Assembly (NCBI GenBank): GCA_002409725.1
Contig: DHOI01000055.1
Location: 1-12,470, forward strand
DNA length: 12,470 nt
From: Christensenella sp. UBA5394
Lineage (GTDB): Bacteria > Bacillota > Clostridia > Christensenellales > CAG-138
Reading direction: 5' to 3'
Numbering within the stretch: position 1 is the stretch's first letter; each line of letters begins with the position of its first letter. The position numbers were made by a program, and so were the translations under genes. This document shows, one piece after another, positions 7,165-12,470 of the stretch. The notes below the pieces were generated by a model, which did not search any database, was not told where the DNA came from, and was given only the letters and a program-made list of their open reading frames with translations.

Positions 7165-8304
7165 TCATTCTTCTTCGATGCCGGCAAAGAACAACGGCCG
7201 GCCCTCTTGCACGGCTTCCCGGGCCAGGGCATGCATGGCGCTGACGCACATCGGTTCCGTAATGGCCCAGCCGTCGCCCTGCTCGCACACGCCTGGCAGC
7301 TTCGCTTCGCCCCGCACATAATAAGGATGAACGGCCAGGGTGTTATCGATCTGCGCATCTTCGGCATAGTTTTGCACTTCACCCACGCCGAGGTAAATGT
7401 CCATCGCATCCTGCATCATGTTCATGCCCGTGGGCAGGGTGCCGGCCCCGGCCCCGAAAAAGCTGAGCCTGCCGATATACTTACCGTGGAGCGTGGCGAT
7501 GCTGGAACGGACGGGCAAGTTTGCCTCCGGCAAGCCCGCGGGGAGTAGCGTCGGCTCCACATAGGCCGTGAGTCCAGCAGACTCCCTGCGGCAATGCATC
7601 ATCAGCTTGCACACGAAGCCACGCTGCTCGGCCCAGGCGATATCCACTGCGCTGATATGGCGGATGCCGGCCGTATCTACCTTCTCCTCCGGTACGAGGG
7701 CGGAAAAGGCCAGCGCGGCCGAGATGGCGCATTTGCGCTGCTGGTCGAGCCCGTCGATATCGGCCGCGGGATCCGCCTCGGCGTAGCCCATACGTTGGGC
7801 CTCGGCCAAAACCTCTGCAAGCTGGGCCTTGTGCTTGTGCATATTGCCCAATATGAAATTGCAGGTGCCGTTGATGCTGCCCGATATGGCCTCGATCTCA
7901 TCCAGCCGCTTGGCGCGAAGCAGGTTGTATAGCCAGGGTACGCCGCCCCCAGCACTGGCGGTATAGCGCAGCTGCACGCCGTATTCCTCCGCCGCCTGCG
8001 CCAATTCACGAAAGTGCGCGCAAACCAGCTGCTTGTTGGCCGTGACCACATGCTTGCCTGCACGGATGGCCGCCATTACATACGTATAGGCGGGCTCCAG
8101 GCCGCCCATGGCCTCCGCCACCAGCTCGATCTCGGGGTCGTTCAAAATATCGTTAAAATCCGTAGTCAAAAAGCCTTCCGCAGGGCCGGGCCGCATAGTT
8201 CGTACCAGCGCCCGCTTCACCAAAAGGCCGCAATCCGGCCGCTCGGCGATGATCTTATACGCGCCGCTCCCTACTACGCCATAACCCAGCAATGCGATCT
8301 TCAT
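7165..8304 (-). CDS. hom: Homoserine dehydrogenase, short form without ACT domain
   Basis: Hom reduces aspartate semialdehyde to homoserine with NAD(P)H. Seen: dinucleotide fold MKIALLGYGVVGSGAYK (1-17), AEAMGGLEPAYTY (63-75), TANKQLV (88-94) with the active-site lysine region, YTASAGGGVPWL (114-125), SINGTCNFILGNM (143-155) and the substrate motif EADPAADIDGLDQQRK (176-191). At 379 residues it stops after the catalytic domain; the common form of about 430 residues adds a C-terminal ACT domain, which is missing. The chosen ATG (8304) matches the family N-terminus; upstream codons in the same frame would start before the dinucleotide fold and cross the leader. AAGGAG (8323-8318) is 13 bases away, rather far. 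First gene of the minus-strand operon. The ACT-bearing protein encoded beyond thrC might supply the missing regulatory function. Confidence 0.94.
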   Translation of the reverse strand: MKIALLGYGVVGSGAYKIIAERPDCGLLVKRALVRTMRPGPAEGFLTTDFNDILNDPEIELVAEAMGGLEPAYTYVMAAIRAGKHVVTANKQLVCAHFRELAQAAEEYGVQLRYTASAGGGVPWLYNLLRAKRLDEIEAISGSINGTCNFILGNMHKHKAQLAEVLAEAQRMGYAEADPAADIDGLDQQRKCAISAALAFSALVPEEKVDTAGIRHISAVDIAWAEQRGFVCKLMMHCRRESAGLTAYVEPTLLPAGLPEANLPVRSSIATLHGKYIGRLSFFGAGAGTLPTGMNMMQDAMDIYLGVGEVQNYAEDAQIDNTLAVHPYYVRGEAKLPGVCEQGDGWAITEPMCVSAMHALAREAVQEGRPLFFAGIEEE

Positions 8305-8363
8305 ACCTGTTTTAAATCTCCTTCTGTCTTTGTTTCGAAAACACTTGCTTTTGCACGGGGAAC

Positions 8364-8392
8364 AATATATCATATTCACAGGGAAATTGCAA
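8364..8392 (-). promoter_or_regulatory. Sigma-A promoter of hom-lysC-asd
   Basis: On the minus strand TTGCAA (8392-8387) and TATATT (8369-8364) are 17 bases apart, and TGA directly before the -10 makes it an extended -10 promoter. Transcription would start near 8357, leaving a leader of about 50 bases, too short for a T-box or lysine riboswitch. A weak ATT...AAT half-palindrome (8374-8387) lies in the spacer. Confidence 0.7.
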
Positions 8393-8436
8393 GCACAAAA
8401 AGCGCGCTATTTTTCGCTGTTGGGCCTGTGGGCACG

Positions 8437-8465
8437 CTGGCATATTCCCGGGAATGCTGTATAAT
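8437..8465 (+). promoter_or_regulatory. Sigma-A promoter of thrC
   Basis: CTGGCA (8437-8442) is 17 bases from a perfect TATAAT (8460-8465). The start would be near 8472, about 23 bases before the thrC ATG, so no leader-based regulation is possible. The weak -35 and the palindrome in the spacer suggest a protein-controlled promoter. Confidence 0.65.
8444..8455. promoter_or_regulatory. Perfect 12-bp palindrome, likely operator in thrC promoter
   Basis: ATTCCCGGGAAT is its own reverse complement and lies wholly between the -35 and -10 boxes of thrC, a classic place for a repressor to block RNA polymerase. The binding protein is not known; the HTH-ACT protein encoded after thrC is a candidate by context only. 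Confidence 0.5.
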
Positions 8466-8494
8466 AAGAGAAAGACTTTTCTGGAGGTTTTCCC

Positions 8495-9958
8495 ATGCGC
8501 TACCAAAGCACCCGGAACCATTCACATACGGCCACGGCCTCGGAAGCCATCCTTCGGGGCATCGCCCCGGATGGCGGCCTCTATATGCTGCCCGATCCGG
8601 GTTCCCGCCCTTTCCCTATGGACAAGCTGCCCGGCATGACGGCCCTCGATATCTCAAGCGTGGTGCTCTCCCTGCTGCTGCCGGATTTTACGGAGGCGGA
8701 GATCCACACCATCGTGGAGGCATCCTACCGTGGCAAATTCGAAACGAAAGACCTCACCCCATTGGTCAAGGTGGGCAGCCGTTTCGTGCTGGAACTGTAC
8801 AGGGGGCCGACCAGCGCCTTTAAGGATGTGGCCCTTTCCGTGCTTCCACACCTGATCACCGCAGCCAAGGCGAAAAATGGCGTCAAAGAGGATATCCTCA
8901 TCCTTACCGCCACCAGCGGGGATACGGGCAAAGCGGCGTTGGCGGGTTTTTGCGATGTGGAAGGCGTCCGTATTATCGTATTTTACCCTTATGGCGGCGT
9001 GAGCGCCATTCAGCAGGCGCAGATGGCCACCCAGGCGGGCGCTAATGTGCGCGTATGCGCCATACGCGGCAATTTTGATGATGCGCAAAGCGGCGTGAAG
9101 GCCATCTTCACCTCGCCCCACGCGGCCAAGTCTTTAGAAGGCCGCACCCTGCTCTCCAGCGCCAATTCCATCAACATCGGCAGATTAGCCCCCCAGGTGA
9201 TGTATTATTTCAAAGCCTATGCAGACCTCCTGCGCCATGGCGAAATCTCCATGGGTGAAAAGATCGATTTCGTGGTGCCAACGGGCAACTTTGGCAACAT
9301 TCTGGCGGGCTATCTCGCCAAGCGCATGGGCTTGCCGGCCGGGCGCTTCCTTTGCGCCTCCAACGCCAACAATGTACTTTCGGATTTCCTTGCGACCGGT
9401 GTATACGACCGCAACCGCCCCTTCCACCAAACCATCTCCCCCAGCATGGATATCCTCATCTCCAGCAATTTGGAGCGGCTGGTCTACCTCGCCTCCGGCG
9501 GGGACGACGTGGCCGTGGCGGGCTATATGCACAGCCTCGCGCAAACAGGGCGCTACGAATTGAGCGCCGAAGCCAAAGCGGCCATCCAGGCGGATTTCGT
9601 GGGCGGCTATGCAAACGACGGGCAGACCAAGGCGGCCATCCGCCGGGTATACGAACGCCACGGCTACCTGATGGATACCCACACCGCCGTGGCCTGGGAT
9701 GTGGCCGAGCGCACAGCGCTTGCGAACAAAACCGTGGTGCTCTCCACAGCCTCGCCCTATAAATTTTGCGCTTCCGTGCTGGAAGCCCTGGGCGAGAAAA
9801 CTAGCATGGATGAATTCGCCCAGATGCAGCGTTTGAATGAAATCACCGGCGTTGCCATCCCGGCGGGCCTCGCGGGCCTGCGCAATTTGCCCGTGCTGCA
9901 TAAGGATGTGATCGGCCTCGACGAGATGGAAAGCTATGTGCTTTCTACAGGCCTGTAA
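8495..9958 (+). CDS. thrC: Threonine synthase (PLP-dependent)
   Basis: ThrC converts O-phosphohomoserine and water to threonine and phosphate using pyridoxal phosphate. At 487 residues it is the longer threonine synthase class, as in enteric bacteria and many Clostridia, with the N-terminal signature RYQSTRN (2-8) and APDGGLYML (24-32). The PLP lysine is K110 in GPTSAFKDVAL; ATSGDTGKAAL (139-149) and TGNFGN (263-268) form the phosphate and cofactor loops; SANSINIGRL (222-231) is typical of this class. GGAGG (8483-8487) is 7 bases before ATG 8495. It is transcribed divergently from hom and is followed after 42 bases by the HTH-ACT gene, probably in the same transcript. The enzyme making its substrate, homoserine kinase (thrB), is not in the window. 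Confidence 0.95.
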   Translation: MRYQSTRNHSHTATASEAILRGIAPDGGLYMLPDPGSRPFPMDKLPGMTALDISSVVLSLLLPDFTEAEIHTIVEASYRGKFETKDLTPLVKVGSRFVLELYRGPTSAFKDVALSVLPHLITAAKAKNGVKEDILILTATSGDTGKAALAGFCDVEGVRIIVFYPYGGVSAIQQAQMATQAGANVRVCAIRGNFDDAQSGVKAIFTSPHAAKSLEGRTLLSSANSINIGRLAPQVMYYFKAYADLLRHGEISMGEKIDFVVPTGNFGNILAGYLAKRMGLPAGRFLCASNANNVLSDFLATGVYDRNRPFHQTISPSMDILISSNLERLVYLASGGDDVAVAGYMHSLAQTGRYELSAEAKAAIQADFVGGYANDGQTKAAIRRVYERHGYLMDTHTAVAWDVAERTALANKTVVLSTASPYKFCASVLEALGEKTSMDEFAQMQRLNEITGVAIPAGLAGLRNLPVLHKDVIGLDEMESYVLSTGL

Positions 9959-10000
9959 GAATACGTTCATCCACACCCGCATAAGGAAGGAGAAACGACC

Positions 10001-10447
10001 ATGCCCATGAAAAAGAGTAACTACCTAATCGTAGATAAGCGCATCCTGCCGGATTATTACGAAAAGGTCTTGGCGGCGCGAGAAATGCTACGCACGGGCG
10101 CTGTGCGGGAGGTGAGCGAGGCTGCGCGGCAGGTAGGCATATCCCGCAGCACCTACTATAAGTATAAGGATTACCTCTACATGCCAAACGATGCCACCGA
10201 GTGCAGCAAGGCGGTCTTTTCCCTGATGCTCAGCCACGAGCCGGGCATCCTCAGCCAGCTCATCAACACCATCGCCGAGCTTGGCGGCAACATCCTCACC
10301 ATCACCCAAAGCCTGCCCATCGATGGCAACGCCAGCGTTTTGCTCACGCTGGATACCTCCAGCATGAGCCTTACTCCCCAGGAATTGCTGAAGCGCTTCT
10401 CCAACCTGCGTGGTACGGGCAGCGTGAAGCTGCTGGCGATCGAGTAA
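10001..10447 (+). CDS. HTH-ACT domain protein (PheB/UPF0735 family)
   Basis: This 148-residue protein matches the UPF0735/PheB family, small ACT-domain proteins of Bacillota with no settled biochemical role. Seen: KKSNYLIVDKRILPDYYEKVL (split: KKSNYLIVDKR, ILPDYYEKVL) at the start; a helix-turn-helix-like stretch VREVSEAARQVGISRSTYYK (35-54), similar to DNA-binding helices of resolvases and transposase-like regulators; and an ACT domain (about 70-147) with the ligand-loop motif SHEPGILSQL (78-87), then GGNILTITQSLP and VLLTLD. ACT domains usually bind amino acids at subunit interfaces. AAGGAG (9987-9992) is 8 bases before ATG 10001; a second ATG lies two codons on. B. subtilis pheB is linked to pheA, whereas here the gene follows thrC and shares a locus with an ACT-less Hom. 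A threonine or homoserine-pathway sensor or repressor is my inference. Confidence 0.85.
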   Translation: MPMKKSNYLIVDKRILPDYYEKVLAAREMLRTGAVREVSEAARQVGISRSTYYKYKDYLYMPNDATECSKAVFSLMLSHEPGILSQLINTIAELGGNILTITQSLPIDGNASVLLTLDTSSMSLTPQELLKRFSNLRGTGSVKLLAIE

Positions 10448-10464
10448 ACGACGGAGCGAAGCAA

Positions 10465-10494
10465 CAAGGCCGGCGCATATATGCGCCGGCCTTG
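10465..10494. terminator. Perfect 30-bp palindrome between convergent genes
   Basis: The stretch is a perfect palindrome: its left half CAAGGCCGGCGCATA is the reverse complement of its right half. It sits 17 bases after the HTH-ACT stop and 40 bases from the radical SAM stop on the opposite strand, so it is well placed as a bidirectional terminator. The + side is followed by a moderately T-rich tail (CATGTTTATCATAGTTTATT); the minus side by TTGCTTCG, a poor U-tract. Its CCGGCGCA core also occurs at 4628-4653. Confidence 0.6.
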
Positions 10495-10534
10495 CATGTT
10501 TATCATAGTTTATTATGCTTTATCCTTCGCTATT

Positions 10535-11398
10535 TTACCAGAGCCGCGTCTGCTCCTCGCACGCTTCCAGGGTGCGCATCCATTGGAAGATGGCTTCGTT
10601 GCCCTGCCAAAGGCCCAGGCGAGCGCACTCAGCCTGAAAAAAGCGCCCCAGCTCCCCCTCCCGCTCGCTCATGCAGATGTAGGCGGCGCCGAAGCGGCGG
10701 CTGTATGTTTCGCTTAGGCCAGGGAAAAGCCGGTCGAGCTGCTCGTAGAAGTATTCGCGGTTGCCCTCCCGTAGGGTGAGGCCCGCGCCGAAATAGAGCA
10801 CGCCCTTGACCCCAGCCTCTTTGCAATAGCTCAAAATGCCCCGGATGTTCTCCGGGGTATCGTTGAGATATGGCAGGATGGGCGTGAACCAAACCACCGT
10901 GGGGATACCTCGCTCGGTTAGGGCGCAAAGGGCCGCCACGCGCTCTTTCGTCGTGCTCACGTTGGGCTCGACTTGGCTACAAAGGCCCTCGTCAAAGGTG
11001 GTGAGGGTCATTTGGATGACGCATTTGGCCTTTTGGTTAATAGAGGCGAACAGGTCGACATCCCTAAGCAGGGCGGCGGATTTCGTTTGCAGGGCCAGGC
11101 CAAAACCGTGTTTCTCGATAATCTCCAGGCAGCGCCGGGTCAAAAGCAGCTCCGCCTCGCCCGGCCAATAGGGGTCGCTCATGGCCCCGGTCGCGATCAT
11201 GCAGCGCCGCTTTTTGCGCCGCAGGGCGGCTTGCAGCAAAGCCGGGGCGTTGGCCTTGACCTCCACATCTTCAAAGGCGTGCTGCATGCTATAGCAAAGG
11301 CTGCGGGAATCGCAATAGATGCAGCCGTGGGTGCAACCCCGGTAGAGGTTCATGCCGTTTTGCGCGCTGAGCAGGCCCTTGGCCTCGGCCAGATGCAT
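10535..11398 (-). CDS. Radical SAM protein, spore photolyase-like (COG1533 type)
   Basis: This 287-residue protein is a radical S-adenosylmethionine enzyme. The 4Fe-4S cluster motif is C22-x3-C26-x2-C29 in YRGCTHGCIYCDSRS; the preceding GMNLYRGC is typical of the SplB-like/Rv2578c group. Further family features are MIATGAMSDPYWPGEAEL, LALQTKSAALLRDVDL and the barrel strand VIQMTLTTFDEGL with VEPNVSTTKERVAAL. Its substrate is not known: most COG1533 proteins outside true spore photolyase are uncharacterised, and this one is shorter than SplB (about 340 residues), so I do not call it a DNA repair enzyme. GGGAGGG is 7 bases before ATG 11398 and lies at the end of the DUF2812 gene, only 3 bases away, so it belongs to the padR operon. 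Confidence 0.85.
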   Translation of the reverse strand: MHLAEAKGLLSAQNGMNLYRGCTHGCIYCDSRSLCYSMQHAFEDVEVKANAPALLQAALRRKKRRCMIATGAMSDPYWPGEAELLLTRRCLEIIEKHGFGLALQTKSAALLRDVDLFASINQKAKCVIQMTLTTFDEGLCSQVEPNVSTTKERVAALCALTERGIPTVVWFTPILPYLNDTPENIRGILSYCKEAGVKGVLYFGAGLTLREGNREYFYEQLDRLFPGLSETYSRRFGAAYICMSEREGELGRFFQAECARLGLWQGNEAIFQWMRTLEACEEQTRLW

Positions 11399-11401
11399 GG
11401 G

Positions 11402-11911
11402 CTAGCCCTCCCGCAGGCCGCGTATCTTGTGGCCGCACTTATGCACCGCGCTGGCAATCACCACCACAAAAGCCAGGATCAGGCCAGTGAAGAACCAGAA
11501 CACGGGGTCTCCCGTGGTCAGCAACCCGTTGATCTCCGTGAGCAGGCAGATAGCCTCTAAAACCAGGGCTCCCGTGAAAAAGCGGCGGATGCGGCTATAG
11601 TGGGCGATCATGGAATCCACATCCGAATAGAGCTCGAAAGGCCCTTCCGACGCCTTGCGCCGCAGATAGCACCAGCGGTACCATTGCGCCACCGGCTCTA
11701 CGCCCGTTTCCCGCATGAAGGCCTTATATTGCTCCTGCTCCTGAAAGCTATTTGCCATCAGGTCGATGCGGTAGGTATATTCCCCGGGCTCGCAGGGCTC
11801 AAAGGTATAGACCCCCAGGAAGAATTTCTGAAATGCCCAGCCCTTGGCGCACATGCTTTGCAGCCAGGCTTCCTCTTCATCCTTATCGTAGTATAGTTTA
11901 AATTTGCGCAT
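11402..11911 (-). CDS. DUF2812 domain membrane protein
   Basis: The 169-residue protein opens with KFKLYYDKDEEEAWLQSMCA (split: KFKLYYD, EEEAWLQSM, AKGWAF), the signature of DUF2812, a family of unknown function common in Clostridia next to PadR regulators. A soluble N-terminal part (1-105) with YTYRIDLMANS and WYRWCYLRRK is followed by two likely membrane helices (about 111-131 and 137-156) and a short basic tail, so it is probably anchored in the cytoplasmic membrane with the domain in the cytosol. The start ATG lies inside the padR 3' end (14-base overlap), preceded by a strong GGGAGGGG within padR. It is 3 bases before the radical SAM gene. Its role may be to act on or with the PadR-controlled stress response; this is inference from context only. 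Confidence 0.85.
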   Translation of the reverse strand: MRKFKLYYDKDEEEAWLQSMCAKGWAFQKFFLGVYTFEPCEPGEYTYRIDLMANSFQEQEQYKAFMRETGVEPVAQWYRWCYLRRKASEGPFELYSDVDSMIAHYSRIRRFFTGALVLEAICLLTEINGLLTTGDPVFWFFTGLILAFVVVIASAVHKCGHKIRGLREG

Positions 11912-12239
11912 GGTGTCCCCTCCCGTCGCTTTTCAAATATGCCCGCGCGTTTTGCACCAGCTCTTCCAGCCGCGCGACCTCCTGCGTCAACGCCTGCGTG
12001 CCCGCGGCCGTACGCAGGTATTCCTTCTTTTTGCGGGCGTCCGTTTCCTCGCTGTAAAGGCTGATCCAACCCCTTTCCAGCAGGGCGTTAATCGCCCCAT
12101 AGAGCGTGCCCGGCCCTAGGACGACCCGCCCCCCGGTCATGGCCGAAACCTGCTGGATTACGCCGTAGCCGTGGTTCGGCTCCCCCAGGGATAAAAGGAT
12201 ATAGAACAGCGCCTCCGTCAGAGGCATGGGTTTATCCAT
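11898..12239 (-). CDS. PadR family transcriptional regulator
   Basis: This 113-residue protein is a winged-helix repressor of the short PadR-s2 type: LTEALFYILLSLGEPNHGYG (split: LTEALFYILLSL, EPNHGYGV), the recognition helix GPGTLYGAINALLERGWI (42-59), a basic wing KKKEYLRTAAG (70-80) and a C-terminal dimerisation helix (81-102). PadR proteins respond to phenolic or other toxic ligands, or in DUF2812-linked cases to unknown signals. The ATG at 12239 follows GAGAGGTGA at a 7-base distance. First gene of the padR-DUF2812-radical SAM operon; the promoter carries inverted repeats that fit PadR autorepression. Confidence 0.92.
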   Translation of the reverse strand: MDKPMPLTEALFYILLSLGEPNHGYGVIQQVSAMTGGRVVLGPGTLYGAINALLERGWISLYSEETDARKKKEYLRTAAGTQALTQEVARLEELVQNARAYLKSDGRGHHAQI

Positions 12240-12253
12240 TATATTTCACCTCT

Positions 12254-12303
12254 CGATATATCGCCTCGCGATGTATCGAATATATCATGCGGCGATATAT
12301 TCG
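12254..12303. promoter_or_regulatory. PadR operator cluster
   Basis: Three related sites occur in 50 bases: CGATATATCG (12254-12263, perfect palindrome in the leader), CGATGTATCG (12269-12278, one mismatch to a palindrome) and a perfect inverted repeat of CGAATATATC (12277-12286) with GATATATTCG (12294-12303) around seven bases. The last spans the -10 to the edge of the -35 of the padR promoter. PadR operators usually are AT-rich dyads of this kind, so autoregulation is very likely. Confidence 0.65.
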
Positions 12304-12307
12304 TCAA
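12279..12307 (-). promoter_or_regulatory. Sigma-A promoter of the padR operon
   Basis: On the minus strand TTGACG (12307-12302) and TATATT (12284-12279) are 17 bases apart, with TGA before the -10 (extended -10). The start would be near 12272, giving a leader of about 33 bases. The same TGATATATT box occurs in the hom promoter. Confidence 0.7.
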
Positions 12308-12327
12308 GGAGATTTTTAGCTTTTTGC

Positions 12328-12367
12328 AAAAAAAGAGCCCTTGGGGGTTCGGGGGCCGCAGCCCCCG
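12328..12367 (-). terminator. Possible terminator of a gene beyond the right edge
   Basis: CGGGGGC (12350-12356) pairs with GCCCCCG (12361-12367) around CGCA. Reading leftward this hairpin is followed, after about 15 C-rich bases, by a run of seven T (12334-12328). The gap between stem and T-run is longer than usual, so the call is weak; a distal CCCCC could pair instead and bring the stem nearer. Confidence 0.3.
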
Positions 12368-12470
12368 GAGGCTATAATCGCCGCCAGCGACAGGTGCGGT
12401 GGCGGCGAAAGGCCTTGCATAGCAAGGGTTTCCCCGCAGGGTTTGCCGGCCGTGCCCACAGGCACAAGCA
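12338..12470. repeat. Hairpin-rich, non-coding stretch at right edge
   Basis: No convincing gene is seen. Four perfect hairpins follow each other: CGGGGGC/GCCCCCG (12350-12367), CGCCGCCA/TGGCGGCG (12379-12386 with 12400-12407), CCTTGC/GCAAGG (12413-12427) and GTGCC/GGCAC (12452-12465). Such arrays are typical of dispersed intergenic repeats in Clostridia and the element is probably truncated by the window end. A frame open on the minus strand has no start signal and only reads through the repeats. Confidence 0.45.

Noticed and set aside
8426..8438. 13-base match (GCCTGTGGGCACG region) to the reverse complement of the right end
   Set aside because: One match of this length is expected by chance in a window of this size.
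8305..8494. T-box or amino acid riboswitch in the hom-thrC divergent region
   Set aside because: Both promoters leave leaders of only about 50 and 23 bases, and no T-box (GGTGG) or lysine riboswitch conserved segments are present.
9185..9982. 265-codon minus-strand frame opposite thrC
   Set aside because: Shadow of thrC; thrC carries all the family motifs and the antisense product resembles no protein.
12373..12378. TATAAT box on the + strand near the right edge
   Set aside because: No acceptable -35 at 16-18 bases upstream; the region there is a GC hairpin.

Overview
The window looks like a piece of a Gram-positive (Bacillota) chromosome, most likely Clostridia. The coding regions are GC-rich, with G/C-ending codons preferred. 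The evidence is the Asp23/YloU-FakA-RecG gene order, strong AAGGAGG-type ribosome binding sites, sigma-A type promoters, and a PadR-DUF2812 pair typical of clostridial genomes. No genus can be assigned from the sequence alone.

Left block (1-4331, + strand): a sigma-A promoter drives asp23/yloU, followed by fakA/yloV (fatty acid kinase, TTG start) and recG (ATP-dependent helicase). The fakA stop and recG start overlap as ATGA, so these two are almost certainly translationally coupled. Bases 4332-4810 hold no convincing gene but are rich in structure. They contain a minus-strand intrinsic terminator, a strong GC hairpin, a minus-strand promoter candidate, a 102-bp element that folds as a perfect three-way junction, and a short palindrome just after asd.

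Centre (4811-10447): a divergent aspartate-family amino acid locus. On the minus strand lie hom (homoserine dehydrogenase without an ACT domain), lysC (aspartokinase with C-terminal ACT domains) and asd (aspartate-semialdehyde dehydrogenase), tightly packed in that order. On the plus strand lie thrC (threonine synthase) and a PheB/UPF0735-like protein with an N-terminal helix-turn-helix and a C-terminal ACT domain. Together they run from aspartate to homoserine and from phosphohomoserine to threonine. The homoserine kinase step (thrB) is not in the window. Both divergent promoters are easy to read and have short leaders, leaving no room for a T-box or riboswitch. A perfect 12-bp palindrome lies between the -35 and -10 of thrC. 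Control by a DNA-binding protein is therefore likely, and the neighbouring HTH-ACT protein is the obvious candidate.

Right block (10535-12239, minus strand): a compact three-gene operon of a PadR-family repressor, a DUF2812 membrane protein and a spore-photolyase-like (COG1533 type) radical SAM protein. Its promoter is overlaid by a perfect 10-bp inverted repeat and further CGATATATCG copies, suggesting PadR autoregulation. The last ~130 bases are a run of hairpins without a gene, probably part of a dispersed intergenic repeat cut by the window end.
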